From NCBI GenBank assembly GCA_002490705.1, contig DKUO01000018.1:4013-68012 (forward strand): a stretch of 64,000 bases of DNA. Reading direction: 5' to 3'. This DNA is from Lachnospiraceae bacterium UBA7202. Lineage in GTDB: Bacteria > Bacillota > Clostridia > Lachnospirales > Lachnospiraceae. This document shows, piece by piece, positions 41,632-49,752 of this stretch. The position numbers and the translations under genes are program-made. How positions within the stretch are numbered: position 1 is the first letter of the stretch; each line of letters starts with the position of its first letter. A model generated the notes under the pieces. It was not told the DNA's origin and searched no databases. It saw only the letters and a program-made list of their open reading frames with translations.

Positions 41632-41856
41632 CTAATTTCGGTCAGGCTCTCCCGCGTTCATATCCGTATACATATCCAAAAGCCCAACCGTCTCCGAGGC
41701 CGGCCTCCCGTACATATTACAGCACTCGTGGGACACGTTCTTGGGCTCCGCGCTCTCCTCGTCAAAGTTGACGCTCATGCGGTACACCCCCTGTTTGGTT
41801 TCCCCGTCCAGATGCCGCATGATCTCCTCGATCATTTTCCCATCATTTTCGTTCAT
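41632..41856 (-). CDS. Small hypothetical protein
   Basis: This 74-residue protein is acidic and lacks membrane segments or a signal peptide. It contains VSHECCNMYGRP with two adjacent Cys and a His. RBS GGAGG-ATTAAC-ATG is ideal. It sits between a large lipid-anchor-like protein gene and the DHH gene (21 bp), so it is likely part of the same operon. I recognise no family. Confidence 0.7.
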   Translation of the reverse strand: MNENDGKMIEEIMRHLDGETKQGVYRMSVNFDEESAEPKNVSHECCNMYGRPASETVGLLDMYTDMNAGEPDRN

Positions 41857-41902
41857 GTTAATCCTCCATGTCAGAGCAGTTTACTGCGACGACACGCGAT
41901 GC

Positions 41903-43444
41903 CTACCAAAACAATCCTTCCAACAGATAATCATACTCATCGAGCACATCGCCCATCCATGTGTACCAATCGTCCTCCGACAAGGCAAAGAATGCCGTCT
42001 TCGGCTTCACATTCTGCTTTACCCGCCGCGAAAGAGGCTCCACTCCCACTTCTCCCCGGATCAGAAGAAGCTCCTCATCGTCCACCAAAAGCTGCACTTC
42101 GTCAAGCTCCAGATCGAAGCTTTCCCCTTTTTGTATATGGGACAAGCCTCCCTCCGCCGTCAGGTCAAGCACGCCAAAGGGCGTCTTGCAGGAGATATCC
42201 GTTTCAAAACTGTCCTTTCTCCCGTCGCATAAAAGATCCATGTCCAGTCCCAGATTCTGCTTATCCCCTTCCACTGTGAGGCTGTATCTGATATTTGACT
42301 CCATCCGGTATTCATCCGATACCAGACTCTGCACCACCTGCCAGGTACATTCTTCCTCTACCTCTTCTTCCTCCTGCACCGCCTCTATTCTTCCCTGCAT
42401 CTTGTCAATGCTGCGCTCTTCGCCCAGAAAATAGATATCCCCCGATAATTCCAGATCACCCTGCCAGAGTGATAATGGCTCCTCAATGCGGATGCTCTCA
42501 ATCCGGTTCTCCCTGTTGATTTCAAACAGAAAGCTGATATCCTCGTTGGCAATGATGTCAAAAGAACTCAAAAGCCCCATGGCCTGCTCCCTGCCTGTCA
42601 CGCTGTAATCCACATAGTCGTACAATACCTGCCTGACCAGTTCATTGAAGTAAAGCGGCTCAAAGCTGACCCGGTAGAGATCCGTCCCCGCCTTCTCTAT
42701 GCTCATATGACGCCTGCACTCCTCGATTTCGGAAGCGTATCTCTCCAAAAAAGCGCTGACAACCCCCTCCTCATCGGCAAAAATCCACTGGTCGTTAAAC
42801 AGGTCAATCGAGTAGTCAAGCTTTTGTTCCCGATCTACAAGCAACCCGTTTTCTTCTACCTCTCCAAACATTTCTCCCCAAAAGGAATCATTGTACTGGC
42901 TCAACACATTCTCATTTTCAATGTACATATCATCCAAAAGCAGTTCAGGAAGGGAAAAACAGAAATTCTCATCATCCCCATAGAGTTCCACATGCCCGAA
43001 CTCATAGTTCATCATGCTTAAGGTCGTGGAGGAGGCCATTTCCTTTCTCTCCATATCCTTATCGCATTCCGTGTCCACGCCAAGGGTGATCTCACCCAGA
43101 TAATAATCGCCGGTTTCCACGGTAACGTTCAATTTGGAATCGGCGGAGTATCCCTCTTTCGCCATCATCTGCCTGACCGCCCCTATGCCTGCTTTCTCCG
43201 TAAGCGGATTCTTCATTTCCTCTGCCTCGCGTGCCAGATTGAGAAGCCCTCTCTGCACTCTGTAGGCAGGGGAATAAATATGGCGAAGCCACCCTCCCAA
43301 AATCACTGCCAAAACTGCCGCGCACACGCACAGGACAATGATTATCGTTTTCTTTTTATTATCCTTCGGCGGCAGATAAAGCTGCGCCGGCGGGCCAAGC
43401 GTCTTTTTAACCGGCATTGGCGGCTGCATTCCAAAATTATCCAT
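41903..43444 (-). CDS. Large membrane-anchored hypothetical protein
   Basis: This 513-residue protein has a short cytoplasmic N-terminus rich in Pro and Lys, one membrane helix (residues ~34-53), and about 460 extracellular residues rich in Asp/Glu. The outside part shows paired beta-strand-like repeats (GDYYLGEITLGVD; GDLELSGDIYFLGEE). It resembles DUF6583-type clostridial proteins of unknown function. No enzyme motifs are visible. It is the first gene of the probable unit ending in the TIR/propeller genes. Confidence 0.7.
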   Translation of the reverse strand: MDNFGMQPPMPVKKTLGPPAQLYLPPKDNKKKTIIIVLCVCAAVLAVILGGWLRHIYSPAYRVQRGLLNLAREAEEMKNPLTEKAGIGAVRQMMAKEGYSADSKLNVTVETGDYYLGEITLGVDTECDKDMERKEMASSTTLSMMNYEFGHVELYGDDENFCFSLPELLLDDMYIENENVLSQYNDSFWGEMFGEVEENGLLVDREQKLDYSIDLFNDQWIFADEEGVVSAFLERYASEIEECRRHMSIEKAGTDLYRVSFEPLYFNELVRQVLYDYVDYSVTGREQAMGLLSSFDIIANEDISFLFEINRENRIESIRIEEPLSLWQGDLELSGDIYFLGEERSIDKMQGRIEAVQEEEEVEEECTWQVVQSLVSDEYRMESNIRYSLTVEGDKQNLGLDMDLLCDGRKDSFETDISCKTPFGVLDLTAEGGLSHIQKGESFDLELDEVQLLVDDEELLLIRGEVGVEPLSRRVKQNVKPKTAFFALSEDDWYTWMGDVLDEYDYLLEGLFW

Positions 43445-43553
43445 GTTCTATCCCCTCTTGATCTCCTGATCCTGTCCCACGATCTTACTTTTCACTCTTC
43501 TTCCATACTACCATATTCCCACCGAAAACAAAATAGAAAAGAATGCGCCATAA

Positions 43554-43596
43554 CATAAAAGCCCGGAAACGTCTGTTTTCACAGACGCTTCCGGGC
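43554..43596 (-). terminator. Terminator of the butyrate operon
   Basis: GCCCGGAAGCGTCTGT pairs with ACAGACGTTTCCGGGC around GAAA and is followed by TTTTATG. Confidence 0.92.
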
Positions 43597-43610
43597 ATAT
43601 GAAATCTTGA

Positions 43611-44663
43611 TCAGTTTGCCTTCGCCGCCGCGATCTCCGCCTTCAAAGCCTCCGTCAGCTTGGGAACGATCTTATTCAGGTCGCCCACTACGCCGTAGTC
43701 AGCCACATCGAAGATCGGTGCATCCGCATCCTTGTTGATCGCAATGATGATGTCGGACTCCTCCATACCTGCCACGTGCTGGATTGCACCGGAGATACCG
43801 ATTGCAAAATACACGTTCGGGCGAACGGTCTTACCGGTCTGTCCCACCTGCAGATCCTTCGGCTTCCAGCCGGAATCCACAACTGCACGGGAACAGCTCA
43901 CAGTACCGCCGAGCACCTCTGCCAGATCCTCGAGGATCTTGAAGTTCTCCGGGCTTCCAACGCCACGGCCGCCGGATACCAGAATCTTTGCATCCATGAT
44001 ATCTACGGTGTTGGACACTGCCTTGACAATATCCAGAATCTCCACGTATTTATTGTCGGGAGTAAAGCCGGGATTGAACTCCTCCACGTTTGCCTTCGCG
44101 CCCTTGATAGGAGATATCTTTTGCATAACGCCCGCGCGAACCGTCGCCATCTGAGGACGATTGTAAGGACATGCGATGGTAGCGATGGTATTGCCGCCGA
44201 ATGCCGGACGGGTCATCAACAGCTGATTGTGAAGCTGCTCCTGACCGGGTGTCGGCTGAAGCGGGAAATCACCGATCTCAAGAACGGTACAGTCCGCCGT
44301 CAGGCCGGTTGCCACTCTCGCGGAAACTCTGGGGCCCAGATCTCTTCCGATGGCGGTAGCGCCCACCAGCATGATCTCGGGTTTGTACTTATTGATCACG
44401 GACGCCAGCGCATGTGCGTAAGGCTCCGTTCTGTAATCCTTCAATTCGGGATCGTCCACCACGATCACCTTGTCCGCACCGTACTCGGCGAGCTGGTCAG
44501 CCAGTCCTTTGATGCCCGATCCGATCAGTACCGCGGTTACCTCTGTGTTTAAATCCTTTGCCAAGTCTTTCGCCTTGCCGAGCAGCTCAAATGCGATACT
44601 GCTGACCTCATTATCCACCTGCTGCGCAAAGACATATACACCCTTGTATTCTTCTAAATTCAT
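43611..44663 (-). CDS. etfA: Electron transfer flavoprotein, alpha subunit
   Basis: The 350-residue subunit binds FAD and, with EtfB, passes electrons in the butyryl-CoA dehydrogenase bifurcating complex. The FAD domain motif VSGGRGVGSPENF, followed by VDSGWKPKDLQVGQTGKTV and ISGAIQHVAGM, is clear. The ATG at 44663 follows AAAGAGGT, giving the usual MNLEEYKGVYV start; the frame begins earlier at 44684. The last gene of the butyrate operon, with a strong terminator 15 nt after it. Confidence 0.96.
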   Translation of the reverse strand: MNLEEYKGVYVFAQQVDNEVSSIAFELLGKAKDLAKDLNTEVTAVLIGSGIKGLADQLAEYGADKVIVVDDPELKDYRTEPYAHALASVINKYKPEIMLVGATAIGRDLGPRVSARVATGLTADCTVLEIGDFPLQPTPGQEQLHNQLLMTRPAFGGNTIATIACPYNRPQMATVRAGVMQKISPIKGAKANVEEFNPGFTPDNKYVEILDIVKAVSNTVDIMDAKILVSGGRGVGSPENFKILEDLAEVLGGTVSCSRAVVDSGWKPKDLQVGQTGKTVRPNVYFAIGISGAIQHVAGMEESDIIIAINKDADAPIFDVADYGVVGDLNKIVPKLTEALKAEIAAAKAN

Positions 44664-44705
44664 TTTATACCTCTTTCTGCGCACTCGTTTTACGCGTATT
44701 CTTTG

Positions 44706-45488
44706 TTAGATGACGTGTTTAACCTTCAACTTGTCAACGATGTAGCTTACGGACTCGTCGGGATCAAGGGAAACCTTCTCGCCGGCGCCCTTTCTCACCT
44801 TGTCGGAAGCCTTCGCAATCTTGGTCGGTGAACCTTTTAACCCTAAGTTTGCATCGTCAACATCTTTCAGATCCGCCCTGCCCCAAACGGTAATCTCCTG
44901 CTTGTACGCATCGAAAATACCACCGGGAGTCATATAACGAGGCTCATTCAACTCGGAAAGAGCGGTGATCAGGCAAGGCATCTTAGCCTTAACTACGTGA
45001 TATCTGTCCTCATACTGACGCTCAACGATTACGCTGTCGCCCTCGATCTTGATATCCTGTGCGTAAGAGATCACCGGAATATTCAGATGCTCGGAAATCT
45101 GCGGGCCGACCTGAGCGGTATCGCCGTCGATCGCCTGACGGCCTGTGATAATCAAATCATAATCCAAATTTCTGATCGCGCCTGCAAGCGTGGTGGAAGT
45201 TGCCCAGGTATCAGCACCGCCGAGAACTCTGTCGGTCACCAGGACGCCCTTATCCGCACCCATAGCCATTGCCTCACGAAGAACCTCCTCCGCTTTGGGA
45301 AGTCCCATCGTCACTACCGTTACCTCTGCACCATACTGATCTTTCAATCTAAGTGCTGCTTCCAGACCTGCTTTATCATCCGGGTTCATGATTGTGAGCA
45401 TAGCGCCTCTGTCAAGAGTTCCGTCCGGATTAAACTTAACGCCGCCTGCGGTATCAGGAACCTGTTTCACACAAACCACAATTTTCAT
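44706..45488 (-). CDS. etfB: Electron transfer flavoprotein, beta subunit
   Basis: The 260-residue protein begins MKIVVCVKQVPDTA and has the AMP/FAD-binding ETF-beta pattern DRVLGGADTWATS, followed by GRQAIDGDTAQVGPQ. It pairs with EtfA and Bcd to couple crotonyl-CoA reduction with ferredoxin reduction by NADH. It lies between bcd and etfA in the operon. Length is standard. Confidence 0.96.
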   Translation of the reverse strand: MKIVVCVKQVPDTAGGVKFNPDGTLDRGAMLTIMNPDDKAGLEAALRLKDQYGAEVTVVTMGLPKAEEVLREAMAMGADKGVLVTDRVLGGADTWATSTTLAGAIRNLDYDLIITGRQAIDGDTAQVGPQISEHLNIPVISYAQDIKIEGDSVIVERQYEDRYHVVKAKMPCLITALSELNEPRYMTPGGIFDAYKQEITVWGRADLKDVDDANLGLKGSPTKIAKASDKVRKGAGEKVSLDPDESVSYIVDKLKVKHVI

Positions 45489-45526
45489 TGTATTTTTCTC
45501 CTTCTAAAATTTTTTATTATACCGTC

Positions 45527-46678
45527 CTACTTGAGCAGTGCTCCGGAGATTACCATTCTCTGCACTTCGCTTGTGCCCTCGTAAATCTCCGTGATCTTAG
45601 CGTCACGCATCATACGCTCTACGTCGTACTCTCTGATATAACCGTAACCGCCGTGCAGCTGAACTGCCTTTGTGGTCACTTCCATCGCTACCTCTGCGGC
45701 ATACAGCTTCGCCTTAGCGGCTTCCACGGAATATACCTTCTGTGTCGCTTTCGCCATAGCAGCCTTGTATACGAGAAGCTGTGCAGCTTCCACCTTGGTA
45801 GCCATGTCTGCAAGCTGGAACTGGGTGTTCTGAAACGCGCCGATGGCTCTGCCGAACTGCTTTCTCTCTTTTACGTAAGCAATGGTGTTCTCCAAAGCGC
45901 CCTCCGCAAGACCAAGAGCCTGAGAGGCGATACCGATACGGCCGCCGTCCAGTGTATGCATTGCGATATTGAAGCCCTTGCCCTGCTGGCCCAGCATATT
46001 GTCCTTCGGGATACGGCAGTCCGTGAAGATCAGCTCATATGTGGATGAACCGCGGATACCCATCTTCTTCTCCTTCGTACCGAAGGTAAAGCCGGGTGTG
46101 CCTTTCTCCACGATAAATGCGGAGATCTCTTTCTGCATACGGCCGCGCTTCTCAACCGTACCTGTGATTGCGAAAATGACATATACGTCAGCTTCCTTAC
46201 CGTTGGTAATGAAGCACTTGGAACCGTTTAATACCCACTCGTCGCCGTCAAGCACAGCCTTGGTCTGCTGGCCCTGTGCGTCCGTGCCGGCGCCGGGCTC
46301 TGTCAGGCCGAATGCGCCCAGTTTCTCACCCTTTGCAAGGGGAACCAGATATTTCTGCTTCTGCTCTTCCGTACCGTAGGTCATGATCGGATCGCAGCAC
46401 AGGGAAGTATGCGCAGATACGATAACGCCTGTCGTGCCGCACACCTTGGAGAGCTCCTCCACACACATCGCATATGTAAGAGGATCACAGCCCTGTCCGC
46501 CGTACTCCTTGGGAACGGGAATACCGAGGAAGCCTAACTTCGCCATCTTCTCGACAGTCGCTCTCGGGAAAACCTCTGTCTCGTCCACTTCCTGAGCGAG
46601 AGGTTTTACTTCTTTTTCAGCGAACTCTTTGAACAGAGATCTCGCCATTTCATGTTCTTTGCTTAAAGTAAAATCCAT
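45527..46678 (-). CDS. bcd: Butyryl-CoA dehydrogenase (short-chain acyl-CoA dehydrogenase)
   Basis: The 383-residue FAD enzyme reduces crotonyl-CoA to butyryl-CoA. It has the ACAD N-terminal helix domain, AFGLTEPGAGTDAQGQ, the FITNG region and the C-terminal catalytic glutamate in IYEGTSEVQRM. Placement ahead of etfB-etfA and behind hbd assigns it to butyrate formation rather than to fatty-acid or amino-acid degradation. Confidence 0.95.
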   Translation of the reverse strand: MDFTLSKEHEMARSLFKEFAEKEVKPLAQEVDETEVFPRATVEKMAKLGFLGIPVPKEYGGQGCDPLTYAMCVEELSKVCGTTGVIVSAHTSLCCDPIMTYGTEEQKQKYLVPLAKGEKLGAFGLTEPGAGTDAQGQQTKAVLDGDEWVLNGSKCFITNGKEADVYVIFAITGTVEKRGRMQKEISAFIVEKGTPGFTFGTKEKKMGIRGSSTYELIFTDCRIPKDNMLGQQGKGFNIAMHTLDGGRIGIASQALGLAEGALENTIAYVKERKQFGRAIGAFQNTQFQLADMATKVEAAQLLVYKAAMAKATQKVYSVEAAKAKLYAAEVAMEVTTKAVQLHGGYGYIREYDVERMMRDAKITEIYEGTSEVQRMVISGALLK

Positions 46679-46708
46679 GATCTTTTATTCCTCCATGTTT
46701 TATTTTTT

Positions 46709-47548
46709 TTACTTAGAATAGTCGAAAAATCCCACGCCGGTCTTTCTGCCGAGCTTCTTCTCATCAACCATCTTCTTAAGGAGAGGCTGGGGCGCATACT
46801 TCTCATCCTTGGTCTCATTGTAGAGCACTTCCATGATGGCAAGACAGATATCCAGGCCGATCAGGTCGCCAAGATGAAGCGGCCCCATGGGATGGGATGC
46901 ACCGAGCTGCATAGCCACGTCGATATCCTCTGCGGAAGCGGTGCCTGCATCCAGAACGCCGATTGCCTCATTGATCATCGGGATCAGAATTCTGTTTACC
47001 ACGAAGCCGGGAGCTTCCTTTACCTGTACGGGAGTCTTTCCGATCTCCTCCGCAATCTTTGTGATCTTATCTACCATATCCTGAGGGGTATTCTCACCTC
47101 TGATCACCTCAACCAGCTTCATTCTGTCAGCCGGATTGAAGAAGTGCATACCGATCATCGGTCTGTCAAGGCCCTCGCCGATCTTGGTGATGGAAAGGGA
47201 AGACGTATTGGACGCGAACATGCAGTCCTTCTTCACAATGCCCATCAGCTCTTTGAAGATCGCCTGCTTGATCTCCATTTTCTCCAGAGCAACCTCCACG
47301 ATCAGGTCGCAGTCTGTACAGATATTATTAAGGCCTGTCGTAATCTTGCCCATAACCTCGTCGGCCTTTGCCTGCGTAATCTTCTCCTTGCCCACAAGGA
47401 AATTCATATTTTTCTGGATCTTCGCCTTACCGCCTTCAGCGTACTCCTCCTTGATATCGCAGAGGCAAACCTCGTAGCCGTCTGTCATAGCAAATGCCTG
47501 TGCAATACCGGAACCCATGGTTCCCGCGCCGATAATACCTACTTTCAT
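46709..47548 (-). CDS. hbd: 3-hydroxybutyryl-CoA dehydrogenase
   Basis: The 279-residue enzyme reduces acetoacetyl-CoA to 3-hydroxybutyryl-CoA. The Rossmann motif GIIGAGTMGSGIAQ opens the protein. The catalytic His is in GMHFFNPA, and LVEVIRGENT is the family motif. The gene lies between crt and bcd with gaps of about 30 bp. Confidence 0.96.
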   Translation of the reverse strand: MKVGIIGAGTMGSGIAQAFAMTDGYEVCLCDIKEEYAEGGKAKIQKNMNFLVGKEKITQAKADEVMGKITTGLNNICTDCDLIVEVALEKMEIKQAIFKELMGIVKKDCMFASNTSSLSITKIGEGLDRPMIGMHFFNPADRMKLVEVIRGENTPQDMVDKITKIAEEIGKTPVQVKEAPGFVVNRILIPMINEAIGVLDAGTASAEDIDVAMQLGASHPMGPLHLGDLIGLDICLAIMEVLYNETKDEKYAPQPLLKKMVDEKKLGRKTGVGFFDYSK

Positions 47549-47579
47549 TGTAAGTCCTCCTTTATAATTTAAATTTTAT

Positions 47580-48365
47580 TTACGCGTTTTTAAACGGCTC
47601 CTTCACCTTCTCCTTGTTCTTGTCAAGGAAGAATGCCATGCCGTACTTCTGATCCTCTGTCTCAAAGCAGTCGCCGAAAAGCTTCTCCTCGATCACGATA
47701 GCCTCGTCCATGCCAACCTCTAAGCCGTCATTGATCGCCTTCTTGCAGTTGCGGACAGCGATAGGCGCGTTCTTCGCGATACCGGAAGCCATCTTCTCCG
47801 CCGCAGCCATCAGCTCCGCCTGCGGATATACCGCATTTACCAGACCGATGCGAAGAGCCTCATCAGCCTTAATATTTCTTGCTGTATAGATCATCTGCTT
47901 CGCCATGCCGGGGCCGACGATTCTTGCCAGTCTCTGCGTGCCGCCGAAACCGGGGGTAATGCCAAGACCCACTTCGGGCTGTCCGAACACCGCATTCTCA
48001 GAACAGATTCTGATATCGCAGCTCATGGAAATCTCACAGCCGCCGCCAAGCGCAAAGCCGTTCACCGCCGCAATCACGGGAATCGGGAAGGTCTCTAACT
48101 TGCGGAACACATCGTTGCCCTTCTTGCCGAAGGCCTCGCCCTCCGCCTTGGTCAGCGTGCTCATTTCACCGATATCCGCGCCCGCCACGAAGGACTTTTC
48201 GCCCGCACCGGTCAGGATCAGGCATCTGATCTCCTTTAAATCCACCGCGTCAAGAGTTGCATTCAGCTCATCCAATACCGTGGAATTCAGCGCGTTTAAA
48301 GCCTTCTCCCGGTTGATGGTGATAATGCCGATCTGCCCTTTTGCTTCATATAACACAAATTCCAT
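47580..48365 (-). CDS. crt: 3-hydroxybutyryl-CoA dehydratase (crotonase)
   Basis: The 261-residue enzyme dehydrates 3-hydroxybutyryl-CoA to crotonyl-CoA. The oxyanion hole and catalytic Glu are in FALGGGCEISMSCD, and the second Glu in FGQPEVGLGITPGFGGTQ. It follows thl by 12 bp. Confidence 0.95.
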   Translation of the reverse strand: MEFVLYEAKGQIGIITINREKALNALNSTVLDELNATLDAVDLKEIRCLILTGAGEKSFVAGADIGEMSTLTKAEGEAFGKKGNDVFRKLETFPIPVIAAVNGFALGGGCEISMSCDIRICSENAVFGQPEVGLGITPGFGGTQRLARIVGPGMAKQMIYTARNIKADEALRIGLVNAVYPQAELMAAAEKMASGIAKNAPIAVRNCKKAINDGLEVGMDEAIVIEEKLFGDCFETEDQKYGMAFFLDKNKEKVKEPFKNA

Positions 48366-48377
48366 TGTACTCTCCTC

Positions 48378-49556
48378 CTACATTTCTACGATAGTTGCGC
48401 ATCCCATACCGCCGCCGATACACAGCGTAGCAAGACCCTTATGCGCGCCTTTCGCCTGCATCTCGTGGAGCAGCGTTACCAGAATACGCGCGCCGGAAGC
48501 GCCTACCGGATGGCCCAGTGCGATTGCGCCGCCGTTGGGGTTGAGCTGTCTGTCTACGTCAATGCCAAGCTCCTTGCCCACTGCAACGGACTGTGCTGCA
48601 AACGCCTCGTTTGCCTCGATAATATCGAAGTCCTCAATCTTGTAGCCGGCCTTCGCCATAACCTTCTTGGTCGCGGGAACAGGACCGATACCCATGACCT
48701 CGGGTCTGCAGCCTGCCAGCGCGCCCGCCACGAAAGTTGCCATAGGCTTCACGCCCAGCTCCACCGCCTTCTCCTCGCTCATCACAACGATTGCCGCCGC
48801 ACCGTCGTTGATACCGGATGCGTTGCCTGCGGTTACGAAGCCGTTAGGATTGATGGGACGAAGTTTCTGTAAGCCCTCAATGGTCGAACCGTGTCTGGGA
48901 CCCTCGTCCACCTTGAACTCAACCATTTCCTTTTTCTTCTTCACCATAACGGGAACGATCTCTTTGTCAAATGCGCCGTTGTTCTGAGCTGCCTCAGCCT
49001 TCTGCTGGCTCTTCAATGCGAACTGATCCAGCTCCTCACGGGTAAGCTCCCACTCCTTGCAGATGTTATCCGCAGTCGTAATCATATGATAATCATTGAA
49101 CGCATCCCAGAGCGCATCCTTAATCATGGTATCAACCAGCGTGCCGTTGTTCATTCTGTAACCGTAACGGCCCTGCATCACCGCGTAAGGAGCCATGGAC
49201 ATATTCTCCATACCGCCTGCCACTACGATATCCGCGTCGCCTGCCTGAATCATCTGCGCCGCCATGTTCACGCAGTTAAGGCCGGAACCGCAGACCACGT
49301 TAATCGTAACTGCCGGAACCGCATTGGGAATGCCTGCCTTGATGGAGGACTGGCGAGCCACGTTCTGACCCTGTCCTGCCTGAATTACACAACCCATATA
49401 CACCTGATCAACCTTATCCGGCGCTACGCCCGCTCTGTTCAGCGCCTCCTTGATAACGATTGCTCCCAGCTCCGCCGCCGGTGTGGTGCTCAAGCCCCCG
49501 CCCATTGTACCGATTGCTGTACGGCAGGCACCTGCCAAAACAACTTTTTTTGCCAT
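48378..49556 (-). CDS. thlA: Acetyl-CoA C-acetyltransferase (thiolase)
   Basis: The 392-residue enzyme condenses two acetyl-CoA to acetoacetyl-CoA and opens the butyrate route. Catalytic Cys89 is in NVVCGSGLN, the His in LGHPVGASGARI and the second Cys in LCIGGGMG. The start is the ATG at 49556, eight bases after GGAGG; the frame extends upstream to 49607 without support. Order thl-crt-hbd-bcd-etfB-etfA is complete, but no terminal butyrate enzyme (but, ptb or buk) is in view. Confidence 0.96.
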   Translation of the reverse strand: MAKKVVLAGACRTAIGTMGGGLSTTPAAELGAIVIKEALNRAGVAPDKVDQVYMGCVIQAGQGQNVARQSSIKAGIPNAVPAVTINVVCGSGLNCVNMAAQMIQAGDADIVVAGGMENMSMAPYAVMQGRYGYRMNNGTLVDTMIKDALWDAFNDYHMITTADNICKEWELTREELDQFALKSQQKAEAAQNNGAFDKEIVPVMVKKKKEMVEFKVDEGPRHGSTIEGLQKLRPINPNGFVTAGNASGINDGAAAIVVMSEEKAVELGVKPMATFVAGALAGCRPEVMGIGPVPATKKVMAKAGYKIEDFDIIEANEAFAAQSVAVGKELGIDVDRQLNPNGGAIALGHPVGASGARILVTLLHEMQAKGAHKGLATLCIGGGMGCATIVEM

Positions 49557-49652
49557 TTTCTTCTCCTCCATATTTGTGATTTTTTTATTAAGAAGCCCCG
49601 TATTCAAGGCTTTTTCACGATTGTTATTTTTTTGTCATTGTCCGTCGTTTCT

Positions 49653-49681
49653 ATTGTATCATAGAGAATTTATTTTTGCAA
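49653..49681 (-). promoter_or_regulatory. Promoter of the butyrate operon
   Basis: Minus strand TTGCAA, 17-base spacer, TACAAT, about 97 nt before the thl start. Confidence 0.7.
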
Positions 49682-49752
49682 TCATAAGCTCTTTTTCGGA
49701 AGACATCCTCCTGCAAATATGCTATCCTTAATTATATTCGGAGGAAACCAGA

